DNA from: DAOSWM01 sp035380045
GTDB lineage: Bacteria; Bacteroidota; Bacteroidia; Bacteroidales; Tenuifilaceae
Assembly: GCA_035380045.1 (NCBI GenBank)
Contig: DAOSWM010000013.1
Location: 1 to 64,000 of the forward strand
DNA length: 64,000 bases
Reading direction: 5' to 3'
Shown here: positions 1 to 8,408 of the stretch, piece by piece
How the letters are laid out: each line of letters begins with the position of its first letter
Position numbering within the stretch: position 1 is the stretch's first letter
Made by a program: the position numbers and the translations under genes
Notes under the pieces: model-generated
The model's database searches: none
What the model saw: only the letters and a program-made list of their open reading frames with translations
Told to the model about the DNA's origin: nothing

Positions 1-289
1 ATTATGTTGCTTATTTGTTTTTATTCATTTTCTAGTTGCATCTTCTATTATGAAAAACATTAACAAGTTTTCATATATTAATGGTTTTATGTAATTGATA
101 TTAAGTTTATTATAATGTAGAAAAACGATATTTAAACTTCTTTATTGGGGGTATCTTTTTTTCATCAGTATTCTGTTAATAAATACTTGTTAAATGGTTT
201 TATGATTTCCCATTTTATGAGTATTTTAGCACACCCAAATAAATTGATATTATTAACATTAGACAGTATATTACTATAATTTTTTTAAA
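1..289. other. AT-rich leader upstream of gyrA, no gene seen
   Basis: This stretch is very AT-rich and holds no open reading frame that I can support. It should contain the gyrA promoter, but I could not find a convincing TTTG / TAnnTTTG pair at proper spacing. No Shine-Dalgarno sequence precedes the gyrA ATG, which is usual in Bacteroidota. Confidence 0.5.
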
Positions 290-2800
290 ATGATTGAAGA
301 AGAAAGGATTAAACAGGTACAGATAGAGGAGGAGATGAAAACTGCCTACATCGATTATTCGATGTCTGTTATTGTTTCCCGTGCGCTACCTGATGTACGT
401 GATGGATTGAAACCTGTACACAGAAGAGTTCTCTTTGGTATGTCGGGGCTAGGGTTACAGCCGGGTAAACCGTATAAAAAATCAGCACGTATTGTTGGTG
501 AAGTGCTAGGGAAGTATCATCCTCATGGCGATTCATCGGTTTACGACGCAATGGTTCGTATGGCTCAGGTTTGGTCGTTAAGGTACCCTCTGGTTGATGG
601 ACAGGGAAACTTTGGATCTATTGATGGAGATAGCCCAGCTGCCATGAGGTATACAGAGGCTAGGCTAATGAAAATTTCTGAAGATGTTCTGGCTGATATC
701 GATAAAAATACTGTAGATTTTCAGCTTAACTTTGACGATAGTCTTGAAGAACCTACCGTATTACCCACACGAATTCCCTTACTTCTAGTCAATGGAACAT
801 CGGGAATTGCTGTGGGAATGGCAACTAACATGCCACCACACAATCTTTCTGAAGTGATTGATACATGTTGTGCATACATTGATAACCCAGAAATTGAGAT
901 TGAAGAGCTTATAAAGCATATTTCAGGCCCTGATTTCCCCACAGGGGGTATCATATATGGAACCCAAGGAGTAAAAGATGCTTATACGACTGGTAGGGGA
1001 CGAGTGATAATAAGATCGCGTACTGAAGCAGAACAAACGGAATCAGGTAGAACAAAAATAATTGTTTCGGAAACCCCATATATGGTTAATAAAGCCGAAA
1101 TGATTAAGAAGATAGCCGATTTAATAAATGAGAAGAAGTTAGAGGGGATTAGCTATATCAATGATGAATCGGATAGGAATGGAACTCGTGTAGTTATAAT
1201 TCTTAAAAAGGATGCAGTTGCTAATGTTGTGTTAAACAACTTGTTTAAGCATACTCCATTACAAACCTCATTTGCAATCAATAGCATTGCTCTTGTTGAT
1301 GGCAGGCCAAAATTACTTAATATCAAAGATTTAGTTAAGTACTTCATAAATCATAGGCACACTGTAGTTATTCGCCGTACGCAGTACGAGTTAGCAGAAG
1401 CTGAAAAAAGAGCTCATATTTTAGAAGGATTGCTCATTGCAATCGACAATATCGATGAAGTAATTAGAATTATTAGAGCAGCTCAAACACCAGATGATGC
1501 AAGGGAAGAGTTAATGAATAAGTTTAACCTAAGTGAAATCCAATCAAGAGCTATTATCGACATGCGCCTGCGAAGCCTTACTGGACTTGAGAGAAACAAG
1601 GTTAAAGAGGAGCATGCAGAACTCCTTAAAATGATCGATTACTACAGTCTGGTTCTAAGTAACGAATCGATGCAGATGCAAATAATTAAAGACGAATTAC
1701 TTGAAGTTAAAGGAAAATATGGTGATGCCCGAAAAACAGAAATTGTTCCCAATGCAGAAGAGTTTAATCCTGAAGATTTCTATGCTGACGATGATGTGGT
1801 AATTACTATTTCCCATATGGGCTATATTAAACGTACTCCTTTAACTGAATACAGGCTGCAGGCTAGGGGAGGTGTTGGTACAAAAGGAAGCACTACCCGC
1901 GATGAAGATTTTATAGAGCACTTGTATGTTGCCTCTATGCACAATACAATGTTATTCTTCACCGAAAAAGGGAAATGTTTTTGGCTAAAAGTATACGAAA
2001 TTCCAGAAGGAACCAAAACTTCAAAAGGTAGAGCAATTCAGAATCTTATAAACATTGAGCCTGAGGATAAGGTAATGGCTTATATTAATGTTAAGAAACT
2101 TACCGATGCTGAATATGTGAGAAACAATTTCATCATTCTGTGTACGAAGAAGGGCATAATTAAAAAAACCTCACTCGAAGCTTATAGCAGACCCCGACAG
2201 AATGGGGTTCTCGCAATAACTGTTAGGGAAGGCGACCAGCTGTTAGAAGCATGTTTAACGAATGGTTCCTGTGAAGTACTACTTGCTGCAAGGGAAGGTA
2301 AAGCCATACGATTTCCAGAAAAATTAGTCCGACCTATTGGTAGGACAGGGAGTGGAGTACGAGGAATCTCGCTTGGAACAAGCGATGAAGTTATTGGCAT
2401 GGTTTGTGTTGAAGAGAATGAAGCAATGGATATTCTTGTTGTATCTGAGAAGGGGTACGGTAAACGGTCCGATTTGGATGATTACAGAGTAACAAACAGA
2501 GGCGGGAAAGGTGTAAAAACTATTAATATTACCGAAAAAACAGGGAAACTCATTGCAGTAAAAGGGGTTAACAACGCTGATGATTTAATGATTATTAACA
2601 GAAGCGGAATCACTATTCGTCTTTCGGTTGATAAGGTTAGATTGGCTGGACGTGCAACCCAGGGTGTAAGGTTAATTAACCTTAGAAATGGTGATAGTAT
2701 TGCTGCCGTTGCAAAAGTTCAAAAGGACGAAGAAGAAACTAATCAAAACGAAGCAGATAGTTTTGTTAGCGAAGAGAGTCATGATATTACCCCAGAATAA
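290..2800 (+). CDS. gyrA: DNA gyrase subunit A
   Basis: GyrA is the breakage-reunion subunit of DNA gyrase; with GyrB it introduces negative supercoils using ATP. The 836-residue length fits the family. The N-terminal winged-helix/tower domain is intact, with catalytic Tyr121 in AAMRYTEARL. The quinolone-determining segment GDSSVYD carries Ser82 and Asp86, the residues linked to drug sensitivity. The C-terminal beta-pinwheel contains a GyrA box TNRGGKG near residues 735-741; its first residue is Thr rather than the Gln of the classical QRRGGKG, while the RGGKG core is kept. The acidic tail after residue 808 is normal for the family. The gene is followed 33 bp later by a TPR protein gene on the same strand, so the two may be co-transcribed. 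Topoisomerase IV ParC is the only close alternative; the GyrA box argues for gyrase. Confidence 0.97.
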   Translation: MIEEERIKQVQIEEEMKTAYIDYSMSVIVSRALPDVRDGLKPVHRRVLFGMSGLGLQPGKPYKKSARIVGEVLGKYHPHGDSSVYDAMVRMAQVWSLRYPLVDGQGNFGSIDGDSPAAMRYTEARLMKISEDVLADIDKNTVDFQLNFDDSLEEPTVLPTRIPLLLVNGTSGIAVGMATNMPPHNLSEVIDTCCAYIDNPEIEIEELIKHISGPDFPTGGIIYGTQGVKDAYTTGRGRVIIRSRTEAEQTESGRTKIIVSETPYMVNKAEMIKKIADLINEKKLEGISYINDESDRNGTRVVIILKKDAVANVVLNNLFKHTPLQTSFAINSIALVDGRPKLLNIKDLVKYFINHRHTVVIRRTQYELAEAEKRAHILEGLLIAIDNIDEVIRIIRAAQTPDDAREELMNKFNLSEIQSRAIIDMRLRSLTGLERNKVKEEHAELLKMIDYYSLVLSNESMQMQIIKDELLEVKGKYGDARKTEIVPNAEEFNPEDFYADDDVVITISHMGYIKRTPLTEYRLQARGGVGTKGSTTRDEDFIEHLYVASMHNTMLFFTEKGKCFWLKVYEIPEGTKTSKGRAIQNLINIEPEDKVMAYINVKKLTDAEYVRNNFIILCTKKGIIKKTSLEAYSRPRQNGVLAITVREGDQLLEACLTNGSCEVLLAAREGKAIRFPEKLVRPIGRTGSGVRGISLGTSDEVIGMVCVEENEAMDILVVSEKGYGKRSDLDDYRVTNRGGKGVKTINITEKTGKLIAVKGVNNADDLMIINRSGITIRLSVDKVRLAGRATQGVRLINLRNGDSIAAVAKVQKDEEETNQNEADSFVSEESHDITPE

Positions 2801-2833
2801 TTTTTTAACGATTATTAATTTAAACACTTCAAA

Positions 2834-4150
2834 ATGAAAAGAATACTATTTTTATTTCTTGCAGTAATAGTAAGCACAAGTGCTATTTCGCAGCAAACCT
2901 CCAAAACAACTGATTTTGAAAAGTTGGAGAAAAAGTTACAGGAAAGTAACGCTGACACCGAGAACCCAAAAAAGAATATAAAAGCAAAAACCTGGTTGAC
3001 CAGGGGCGATCTTTTATATGAAATAAACCAATCAATGCTACTTGGTACAAGTTCAGGAATGACGGCAAATAATTTTAAACTCATAGTTGGAAATCCTAAC
3101 GAAGTAAAACAGGAGACCATTGACAGTGTTGAATATCAGGCTTTTGTTATGGATAGGATTAAGTTCTACTTTAATATAAATGAAGAACTTGAGAGCTGGG
3201 TGATAACCAAGCCTATTGTTGATAAACCTCTTTTCTTAGCATACGAAGCTTATATGAAATCCAAGGAGTTAGATGAAAAAGGAAAAATTGACAAGAATTT
3301 ATCAGAGAGCCTACAAAATCTAAAGTATGCATTTCTCAGCGATGCAACCAATTTGTATTCATTAAAAGATTATGAAGGAGCTTATATAAATTTTAAAAAA
3401 TCAGTTGAAATAGGGAAGAATCCATTAGTTAACCAGGTAGATACTTTAGTTTTATACTACACAGGCTTATCAGCCCAGCTTGCCAAGAAACTTGATGATG
3501 CCATCCCTTTTTACAAACAATACATCGAATATGGAAATACTGGCGATGGCAGCGTTTTCTATAACACTTTTGAAGCATATAAGGAGTTAGGCAAACCAGA
3601 AGAAGGATTACAATTCCTAGAGGAAGGATTTACAAAGTTTCCTAATAACCAAAATATTCTGTATAGTTTAATTCAGTACTATTTGGATCAAGGCGAGGAC
3701 CCCTCAAAAGTATTTGTTTACCTTAATAAAGCAATTGAACAAAACCCAAATGAGTCTTCGTTACTTTTTGCTGCAGGCACACTTCACGATAAACTAGGAA
3801 ACTTCGAGGAAGCTGTTAATTCTTACACGAAGGCGCTTGAAATCAATGCTGATTTTTTCGATGCTGCATATAATTTAGGAGCATTATACTATAATAGAGG
3901 GGTTAAATTTATTGAAGAAGCAAATAAAGTGCCTGCTAAGGAACTTGATAAGTACGATGCACTAATGGAAAAAGCGAACCTTGAGTTTAAAAAATGTATT
4001 CCTTTTATGGAAAAAGCACACGAAATTAATTCCACTGAAACAAATACCCTCGAAACCCTTAAAAATTTATACTTTCGCTTTAGAAACGAAAGTGAGGAGT
4101 ATGCTAAAAAATTAGAAGAGACGAATAAAAAGATTGAACAGAATCAGTAA
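2834..4150 (+). CDS. Secreted tetratricopeptide repeat protein
   Basis: The 438-residue protein starts with a classical signal peptide (basic MKR, hydrophobic core, likely cleavage after AIS), so it is probably periplasmic. From about residue 140 to 400 it consists of helical TPR-type repeats, for example LKDYEGAYINFKKSVEIG and LGNFEEAVNSYTKALEIN, which usually act as protein-binding scaffolds. The last 30 residues are a charged helix. No enzyme motif is visible. It lies 33 bp after gyrA and is followed by a strong hairpin terminator, so gyrA and this gene probably form one transcript. A specific role cannot be read from the sequence. Confidence 0.85.
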   Translation: MKRILFLFLAVIVSTSAISQQTSKTTDFEKLEKKLQESNADTENPKKNIKAKTWLTRGDLLYEINQSMLLGTSSGMTANNFKLIVGNPNEVKQETIDSVEYQAFVMDRIKFYFNINEELESWVITKPIVDKPLFLAYEAYMKSKELDEKGKIDKNLSESLQNLKYAFLSDATNLYSLKDYEGAYINFKKSVEIGKNPLVNQVDTLVLYYTGLSAQLAKKLDDAIPFYKQYIEYGNTGDGSVFYNTFEAYKELGKPEEGLQFLEEGFTKFPNNQNILYSLIQYYLDQGEDPSKVFVYLNKAIEQNPNESSLLFAAGTLHDKLGNFEEAVNSYTKALEINADFFDAAYNLGALYYNRGVKFIEEANKVPAKELDKYDALMEKANLEFKKCIPFMEKAHEINSTETNTLETLKNLYFRFRNESEEYAKKLEETNKKIEQNQ

Positions 4151-4175
4151 AAAACAATTAAAAACTATTAAAAAC

Positions 4176-4204
4176 AAGCTGCATTTAGGTGCAGCTTTTT
4201 TTTT
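4176..4204 (+). terminator. Rho-independent terminator after gyrA-TPR unit
   Basis: A perfect 8-bp stem AAGCTGCA / TGCAGCTT with a 6-nt loop is followed by a run of T. It lies 25 bp after the TPR stop codon and should end the gyrA-TPR transcript. Confidence 0.85.
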
Positions 4205-4316
4205 GAAAATATACTAGTACAACTCCTTATATTTAACATAATATTAATTATAAGACTATTTTTTTATAAAGAATTCCATAATAATTTCTAAAAAATAATA
4301 TATAAATCTTTTCGTG

Positions 4317-4350
4317 TTTGTGTATTGTACCTATTTTTGATGTATAATTG
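4317..4350 (+). promoter_or_regulatory. Putative Bacteroidetes-type promoter for the acidic protein gene
   Basis: TTTG at 4317-4320 and TATAATTG at 4343-4350 are separated by 22 bp. The second box differs from TAnnTTTG at one base. The start codon lies 20 bp downstream. This is a pattern match only. Confidence 0.4.
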
Positions 4351-4370
4351 CAAAAATTATTTTACACACT

Positions 4371-4691
4371 ATGGAAAAACGAAAACTTGTTGTTAATTAC
4401 AAAAACCTAACGCCAGAACTTATTGATTTAGTGAAGCAAAAGTATCCAAACGGATTTTTGAATCATGTAATTAAGGTTACAAAACCTAATAGCGAATTCT
4501 TCCATGCAATAACACTCGATACCGAGGACGCCAGCTACCTAATAAAAGTTAATGTAAAGATTGACACCAAACCCAAGGATGATGATGATGAGAAAGGCTT
4601 CTTCAGTGATTCTGATGACATAGGTACTGATGAGGACACCTTCCCTGATGATGTAGAAGATCAGGTGGATGATGAATATGGCGATGATTAG
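4371..4691 (+). CDS. Small conserved-looking protein with acidic tail
   Basis: The 106-residue product has two parts. Residues 1-68 look like a small folded alpha/beta domain (MEKRKLVVNYKNLTPEL...). Residues 70-106 are almost entirely Asp and Glu with a few Ser and Gly, a disordered acidic tail. No signal peptide or membrane segment is seen, so it should be cytoplasmic. I do not recognise a named domain. Acidic tails of this kind often mimic nucleic acid or bind basic proteins, but that is inference. The gene has its own putative promoter, follows a terminator, and converges on the OB-repeat gene with only 9 bp between stop codons. Confidence 0.75.
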   Translation: MEKRKLVVNYKNLTPELIDLVKQKYPNGFLNHVIKVTKPNSEFFHAITLDTEDASYLIKVNVKIDTKPKDDDDEKGFFSDSDDIGTDEDTFPDDVEDQVDDEYGDD

Positions 4692-4700
4692 ATTTTATTT

Positions 4701-5603
4701 TTAAAGGAATTTACATAATTCAAGTTTTGGCCTACCTTTTCTAAAACCAATAACCCTGCATTTCACATGGGTTTTGTTTTTATTTGAAGTATGAGTAGTT
4801 GTAAGGATGTTAAAGCTGCTTTTTATTCCATGATCATCGGATACTGATACAACCGTTGTTTCATCATTATCATCATATGTTTGGTTATCAGTAATTTTAA
4901 ATACATATTCCTCATTTATTTTGTAGAATGGATTAACTGGCTCCACACCCAGAGAACCATCTTGATTTATCCTAGAAATTTCACATAAAACGGTTTTTCC
5001 TACTTTAATACCGTACACCTCAAAGTGTTTTACGCTAACATTTGAACGGTATCCTTCTTCTGATTCAAGAAGGAAAATATCTTCTCCAAATGAATCTTGG
5101 GATACACCAATAACTATGAATGGAAGTTTATCTTTTATAATGCTAGTTGGTGGTTTCTGACAATGAATATTTAATGATAAGGGTAAAAATATTGGAATCC
5201 CTTTTTTTATACGATCCACCTTAAGGATTATCTCCTCCCCTTCAATTTTATTATTGTGTCCGATGAAAGGCACTCTAATTTGATTGTTGAAACAATCAGA
5301 GATTAAAAAATATTGATTATTAGTATTTTCCTGATGTATTGAAACAATTTTAAAGGGGTAATTCCTTCCTTCTTCGTAAACAGGGTGTTTAGGCTCTAAA
5401 AAAACCTTTCCCGTACAATTAACCTTATCAACTCTACAATTAAGCTGTTGTCCTGTTTTAATGTTGTACTTCAAGTATGGTTTAACGGGAACAAGAATTC
5501 TTCTTCCTGTATTATGCCGGAGTAAATAAAAATCACCTTCTTCAACAATGTTAACGATACTAATTACATGGAAAAAATGGTTTTCTCCCTCGTTAAGTTT
5601 CAT
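4701..5603 (-). CDS. Protein of four tandem OB/S1-like repeats
   Basis: The 300-residue protein is built from four diverged repeats of about 75 residues. Each has the pattern P-x-Y-x-x-G-x-x-Y-x-F-x-I, then a beta-rich core, then G-x-x-x-x-C/L-x-V-D/S-x-I-x-x-x-G-x, ending near CRVDKVNCTGKVFLEP, LKVDRIKKGIPIFLP, CEISRINQDGSLGVEP and CRVIGFRKGRPKLELC. This five-strand pattern resembles S1/OB folds that bind RNA or single-stranded DNA. No signal peptide is present. Its ATG overlaps the pyrD stop codon in ATGA, so it is translationally coupled to pyrD. I do not know a named family for it; nucleic-acid binding is inferred from the repeat pattern alone. Confidence 0.8.
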   Translation of the reverse strand: MKLNEGENHFFHVISIVNIVEEGDFYLLRHNTGRRILVPVKPYLKYNIKTGQQLNCRVDKVNCTGKVFLEPKHPVYEEGRNYPFKIVSIHQENTNNQYFLISDCFNNQIRVPFIGHNNKIEGEEIILKVDRIKKGIPIFLPLSLNIHCQKPPTSIIKDKLPFIVIGVSQDSFGEDIFLLESEEGYRSNVSVKHFEVYGIKVGKTVLCEISRINQDGSLGVEPVNPFYKINEEYVFKITDNQTYDDNDETTVVSVSDDHGIKSSFNILTTTHTSNKNKTHVKCRVIGFRKGRPKLELCKFL

Positions 5604-6643
5604 GGCATATTCCCATTTTTAAGCAATTCTTTACATATTTTTTTTACTATACCAGGCCCCTCATATATAAAACCTGTGTAAACTTGAATTAATGAGGCTC
5701 CTGCATCAATTTTTTCAATTGCATCCTTAGCGTCCATTATACCACCAACACCAATAATTGGCATTTTACCTCCGGTTTGCTTGGAAATAAACCGTATTAC
5801 TTCAGTAGATTTTTGGGATAATGGTTTTCCACTTAACCCCCCATTGCCAATTTTTTCTACTTCATCAGGTTGCGACATTAAACCCTCTCTTGAGATTGTA
5901 GTATTTGTAGCTACAAATCCATCGATTCCAACTTCCTGAGCAATCTCGATGCTATCCGAAAGTTGTAATTCACTTAAATCTGGAGAAACCTTCAATAGAA
6001 TTGGCTTGTATTGGTTTTGTTTTTTACGCAATTTAACGAGAGCTAACAAAATCTTTCTTTGGTTTTCCTTTTCCTGCAATTCCTTAAGATTAGCAATATT
6101 TGGACAACTAATATTTACCACAAAGTAATCTACAAAATGGTAAAGTTCTGTGAAGCATTGCACATAGTCCTCAACAGCTATATTATTTGGTGTTATTGTA
6201 TTTTTTCCAATATTCCCCCCTATAACTAACTTCTTTTTTTTCTTTTCAAGATTACTTTTGACTCTAATAACGCCCTTATTATTAAATCCCATTCTGTTTA
6301 TTAATGCAGAATCTTTTTTTAGCCTAAATGAACGTGGTTTTTGGTTACCAGGTTGGGGTTTTGGTGTAACTGTTCCTATCTCTACAAAAGAGAAACCGAA
6401 ACATTCTAGCTCATTGAAAAACTCAGCATTCTTATCGAATCCAGCGGCAAACCCAACAGGATTTTTAAATTCAAAACCAAAAACATTTCTTTGTAGTTTT
6501 GGAGAATCTACAGCGTAAAAACTTCGGAGAATCGATTTTAAAAAAGGTACTTTGAACCCAATTTTTAGAAGACTTACTACAATTCCATGAATTGTTTCAG
6601 GCTGAAGAGTAAATAAGATTGGTCTGATAATGTGCTTATACAT
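5600..6643 (-). CDS. pyrD: Dihydroorotate dehydrogenase, class 2-like (quinone)
   Basis: PyrD oxidises dihydroorotate to orotate, the fourth step of pyrimidine synthesis, with FMN as cofactor. The class 2 layout is clear: an N-terminal membrane-associating helical segment with LQPETIHG (residues 13-20), NPVGFAAGFDKN, the FMN and substrate segment INRMGFNNKG (115-124), and the phosphate-binding GVGGI and TGFIYEGPGI near the C-terminus. The length of 347 fits class 2, which passes electrons to quinone at the inner membrane. Unusually, the catalytic-base position in NISCPN is Cys180, whereas the best-known class 2 enzymes have Ser (NISSPN) and class 1 enzymes have Cys. The gene overlaps the downstream OB-repeat gene by four bases. 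Confidence 0.95.
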   Translation of the reverse strand: MYKHIIRPILFTLQPETIHGIVVSLLKIGFKVPFLKSILRSFYAVDSPKLQRNVFGFEFKNPVGFAAGFDKNAEFFNELECFGFSFVEIGTVTPKPQPGNQKPRSFRLKKDSALINRMGFNNKGVIRVKSNLEKKKKKLVIGGNIGKNTITPNNIAVEDYVQCFTELYHFVDYFVVNISCPNIANLKELQEKENQRKILLALVKLRKKQNQYKPILLKVSPDLSELQLSDSIEIAQEVGIDGFVATNTTISREGLMSQPDEVEKIGNGGLSGKPLSQKSTEVIRFISKQTGGKMPIIGVGGIMDAKDAIEKIDAGASLIQVYTGFIYEGPGIVKKICKELLKNGNMP

Positions 6644-6704
6644 TGGTAGTTTTTTGCAAAACTACATCAAATCAATAATTACACAAAATATTTATTGCAA
6701 TGAA

Positions 6705-7109
6705 TCAATCAGGTTTGTATTCAATAAAGGTCTTATCGGTAAAGAATACGATAACACGCTCAACTTCCTTTTCAAATATTTGATTCTCGATGGCTTTCCC
6801 AGAAGTTGGAGTTTTTTGTTGGATAGTTTTTTTTATAGGACTAATATTTTCCTCAATTTTATTATTTGAAATTTGGTCGAATATACTTGTTTGAATCGCC
6901 TTCCTATACATATCTCCTTTGCCTGTAATAAGCCAATCTGGATTGATCTTTGGAAAATTTTCAATAATACTGGTTATTACATCGTACGATGGATTGTTTC
7001 TACCAGATAGAAAATGAGATACAGAACTTCGTTGTACCCCAATAATTTCAGCAAACTTAGCAGAAGATAAGTTTTCCACACTCATTATTTTCTGTAACCT
7101 TTCTTTCAT
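6705..7109 (-). CDS. XRE-family helix-turn-helix regulator
   Basis: The 134-residue protein has an N-terminal Cro/CI-type HTH in residues 1-60: LSSAKFAEIIGVQRSSVSHF contains the helix-turn-helix, followed by LSGRNNPSYDVITSII. The motif INPDWLITGKGDMY that follows is typical of Bacteroidota XRE regulators. The C-terminal 60 residues are polar and not recognised; no peptidase domain is seen. The gene has a near-consensus promoter at 7128-7159, and a palindrome family (TACATATGTA) lies just upstream, with one partial copy overlapping the -33 box. This suggests autoregulation. It is transcribed towards pyrD with a 61-bp gap. Phage-repressor-like origin is possible but no phage genes are adjacent. 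Confidence 0.88.
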   Translation of the reverse strand: MKERLQKIMSVENLSSAKFAEIIGVQRSSVSHFLSGRNNPSYDVITSIIENFPKINPDWLITGKGDMYRKAIQTSIFDQISNNKIEENISPIKKTIQQKTPTSGKAIENQIFEKEVERVIVFFTDKTFIEYKPD

Positions 7110-7127
7110 AACAATGTAATAGTTTTA

Positions 7128-7159
7128 CAAAAGTAAAAAGAAATGGTTACATATACAAA
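7128..7159 (-). promoter_or_regulatory. Promoter of the XRE regulator gene
   Basis: On the minus strand TTTG (7156-7159) and TACTTTTG (7128-7135) are 20 bp apart, a full match to the Bacteroidetes TTTG / TAnnTTTG pattern. A partial copy of the TTACATATG palindrome (7146-7160) overlaps the -33 box. Confidence 0.7.
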
Positions 7160-7172
7160 CACATACTATGTT

Positions 7173-7217
7173 TACATATGTATCACGCACAGCTGGGGAG
7201 TAATGATTACATATGTA
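7173..7217. promoter_or_regulatory. Putative XRE operators O1 and O2
   Basis: Two exact copies of the 10-bp palindrome TACATATGTA lie at 7173-7182 and 7208-7217, 35 bp apart, just upstream of the XRE promoter. Flanks are similar (TTTACATATGTATC and GATTACATATGTACACC). Spacing of 35 bp is more than three helical turns, so a bound repressor could sit on one DNA face. Confidence 0.6.
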
Positions 7218-7854
7218 CACCAAACCTGTTGGCGTTGCTGAATGGGTATGCCGATAGTTTTATTAATAGTGGGGATTGATTCTTTAATTCGCAAATATAT
7301 TGAGAATTGAAAATATAATTTTAACTGATTTCTCGTTTCCTTCACTATATTGATTTGTTCTTTTTTACATAACAATTGATGATGCAAGGCCTTTTCTATT
7401 GTTTTATGCAATATTAATTTTTCCAGCTTAAGACAAACTCACATCTATGCTTTCCTCCTCTCGTTAATTACAGGTATAAAACAGTGTAATTCTAATATAT
7501 AGTACATTAGAAACTATTAAAGATACTATCCATACCCATTGAGTGCTGCTATATCATTAATTAAAATTAAGACAAATACAAATATCATTTTAGAAGCTCA
7601 AATAATGCATTAAATAATAACTTCATATTAATATATATAAAATATTGGAATTAAATAACATAATACATAAAAATAATAAAACCATAGGCTGAAATTACAT
7701 AAAACGTAACTGTAATTAAATAATAAGTAAAAAAGAATTTTGTAAAGTACAGATATACAGTATTATAAACAATACACATAACTATAATTGATACATCAAA
7801 TATAGCAGGAGCCACTTTTGTGCTAGGTGGATTTGAGTAGAAGATAGAAAAGAT
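7218..7854. other. Gene-poor AT-rich stretch between operator pairs
   Basis: This region lies between the two palindrome pairs. The only reading frames are 79-codon minus-strand frames with TTG starts and no recognisable protein content. I see no tRNA, terminator or clear mobile-element end. It may be a decayed gene or a non-coding regulatory region. Confidence 0.45.
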
Positions 7855-7904
7855 TACATATGTAAACTTCATAAAGCATGATTGATACAAAGATTACATA
7901 TGTA
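7855..7904. promoter_or_regulatory. Putative XRE operators O3 and O4
   Basis: Two more exact TACATATGTA palindromes lie at 7855-7864 and 7895-7904, 40 bp apart, each preceded by AGAT. They sit about 80 bp from the 3' end of the RNase P RNA gene and far from the XRE promoter, so they may control an unidentified transcript in this region. Confidence 0.55.
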
Positions 7905-7982
7905 TCCTTTTTTGAGTTTAATTTTCAAAATTTCTATTTAATATAAATAATGAAATGTGAGTAGGAAATTGAAGAAATAAAA

Positions 7983-8379
7983 ACAGCAGGTCTGTAAGCC
8001 GGGTTCTGTTTCACATTGTGAATTCTACCATTTATCTGGGTTAAATGTTACCATTTAACTCGTTGCGACCTACCCTTCGTAACTTTCAACGAATCGAAAT
8101 CAGAGCGGGCAGCTCTGTAATTTCAGGTTAACTGAAATAATTACGATATACATGGTCTTGCATCCCATCAGGCGTACGGCTTCTAATGTCACCACTAGAA
8201 CCGGTGGGCTCTTACCCCTCCTTTTCACCCTTACCATAATATCCGAAGATAGAATGGCGGTTATTTTCTGTTACACTACTATACCCTCACGAGTATCTTC
8301 CAGTTAGGAAGCATGGTGCCCTGTGATGCCCGGACTTTCCTCTTCGTTATTTCACGAAGCGATAGAACGACCTGCTGTT
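7983..8379 (-). ncRNA. rnpB: RNase P RNA (bacterial class A type)
   Basis: RNase P RNA is the catalytic RNA that trims tRNA 5' leaders. Read on the minus strand, the 5' region contains the hallmark GAGGAAAGTCCGGGC (about 8325-8343) and the 3' region contains the conserved CAGAACCCGGCTTACAG (about 7992-8008). The ends are set by an 11-bp P1 helix: AACAGCAGGTC at the 5' end pairs perfectly with GACCTGCTGTT at the 3' end. The resulting length of about 397 nt fits the family. A T-rich stretch follows the 3' end. The gene starts only 29 nt after the stop codon of the Smr protein gene on the same strand. Confidence 0.95.
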
Positions 8380-8408
8380 ATATTAAAGAACAAAATTGTG
8401 GTACCAGA

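Noticed and set aside
7172..7411. 79-codon minus-strand open frame next to operators O1 and O2
   Set aside because: It begins with TTG, has no recognisable protein content, and its last codons contain a regulatory palindrome.
7651..7890. 79-codon hydrophobic minus-strand open frame near operators O3 and O4
   Set aside because: It begins with TTG, its composition follows the AT-rich DNA, and an operator palindrome lies within it. A real small membrane protein cannot be excluded.
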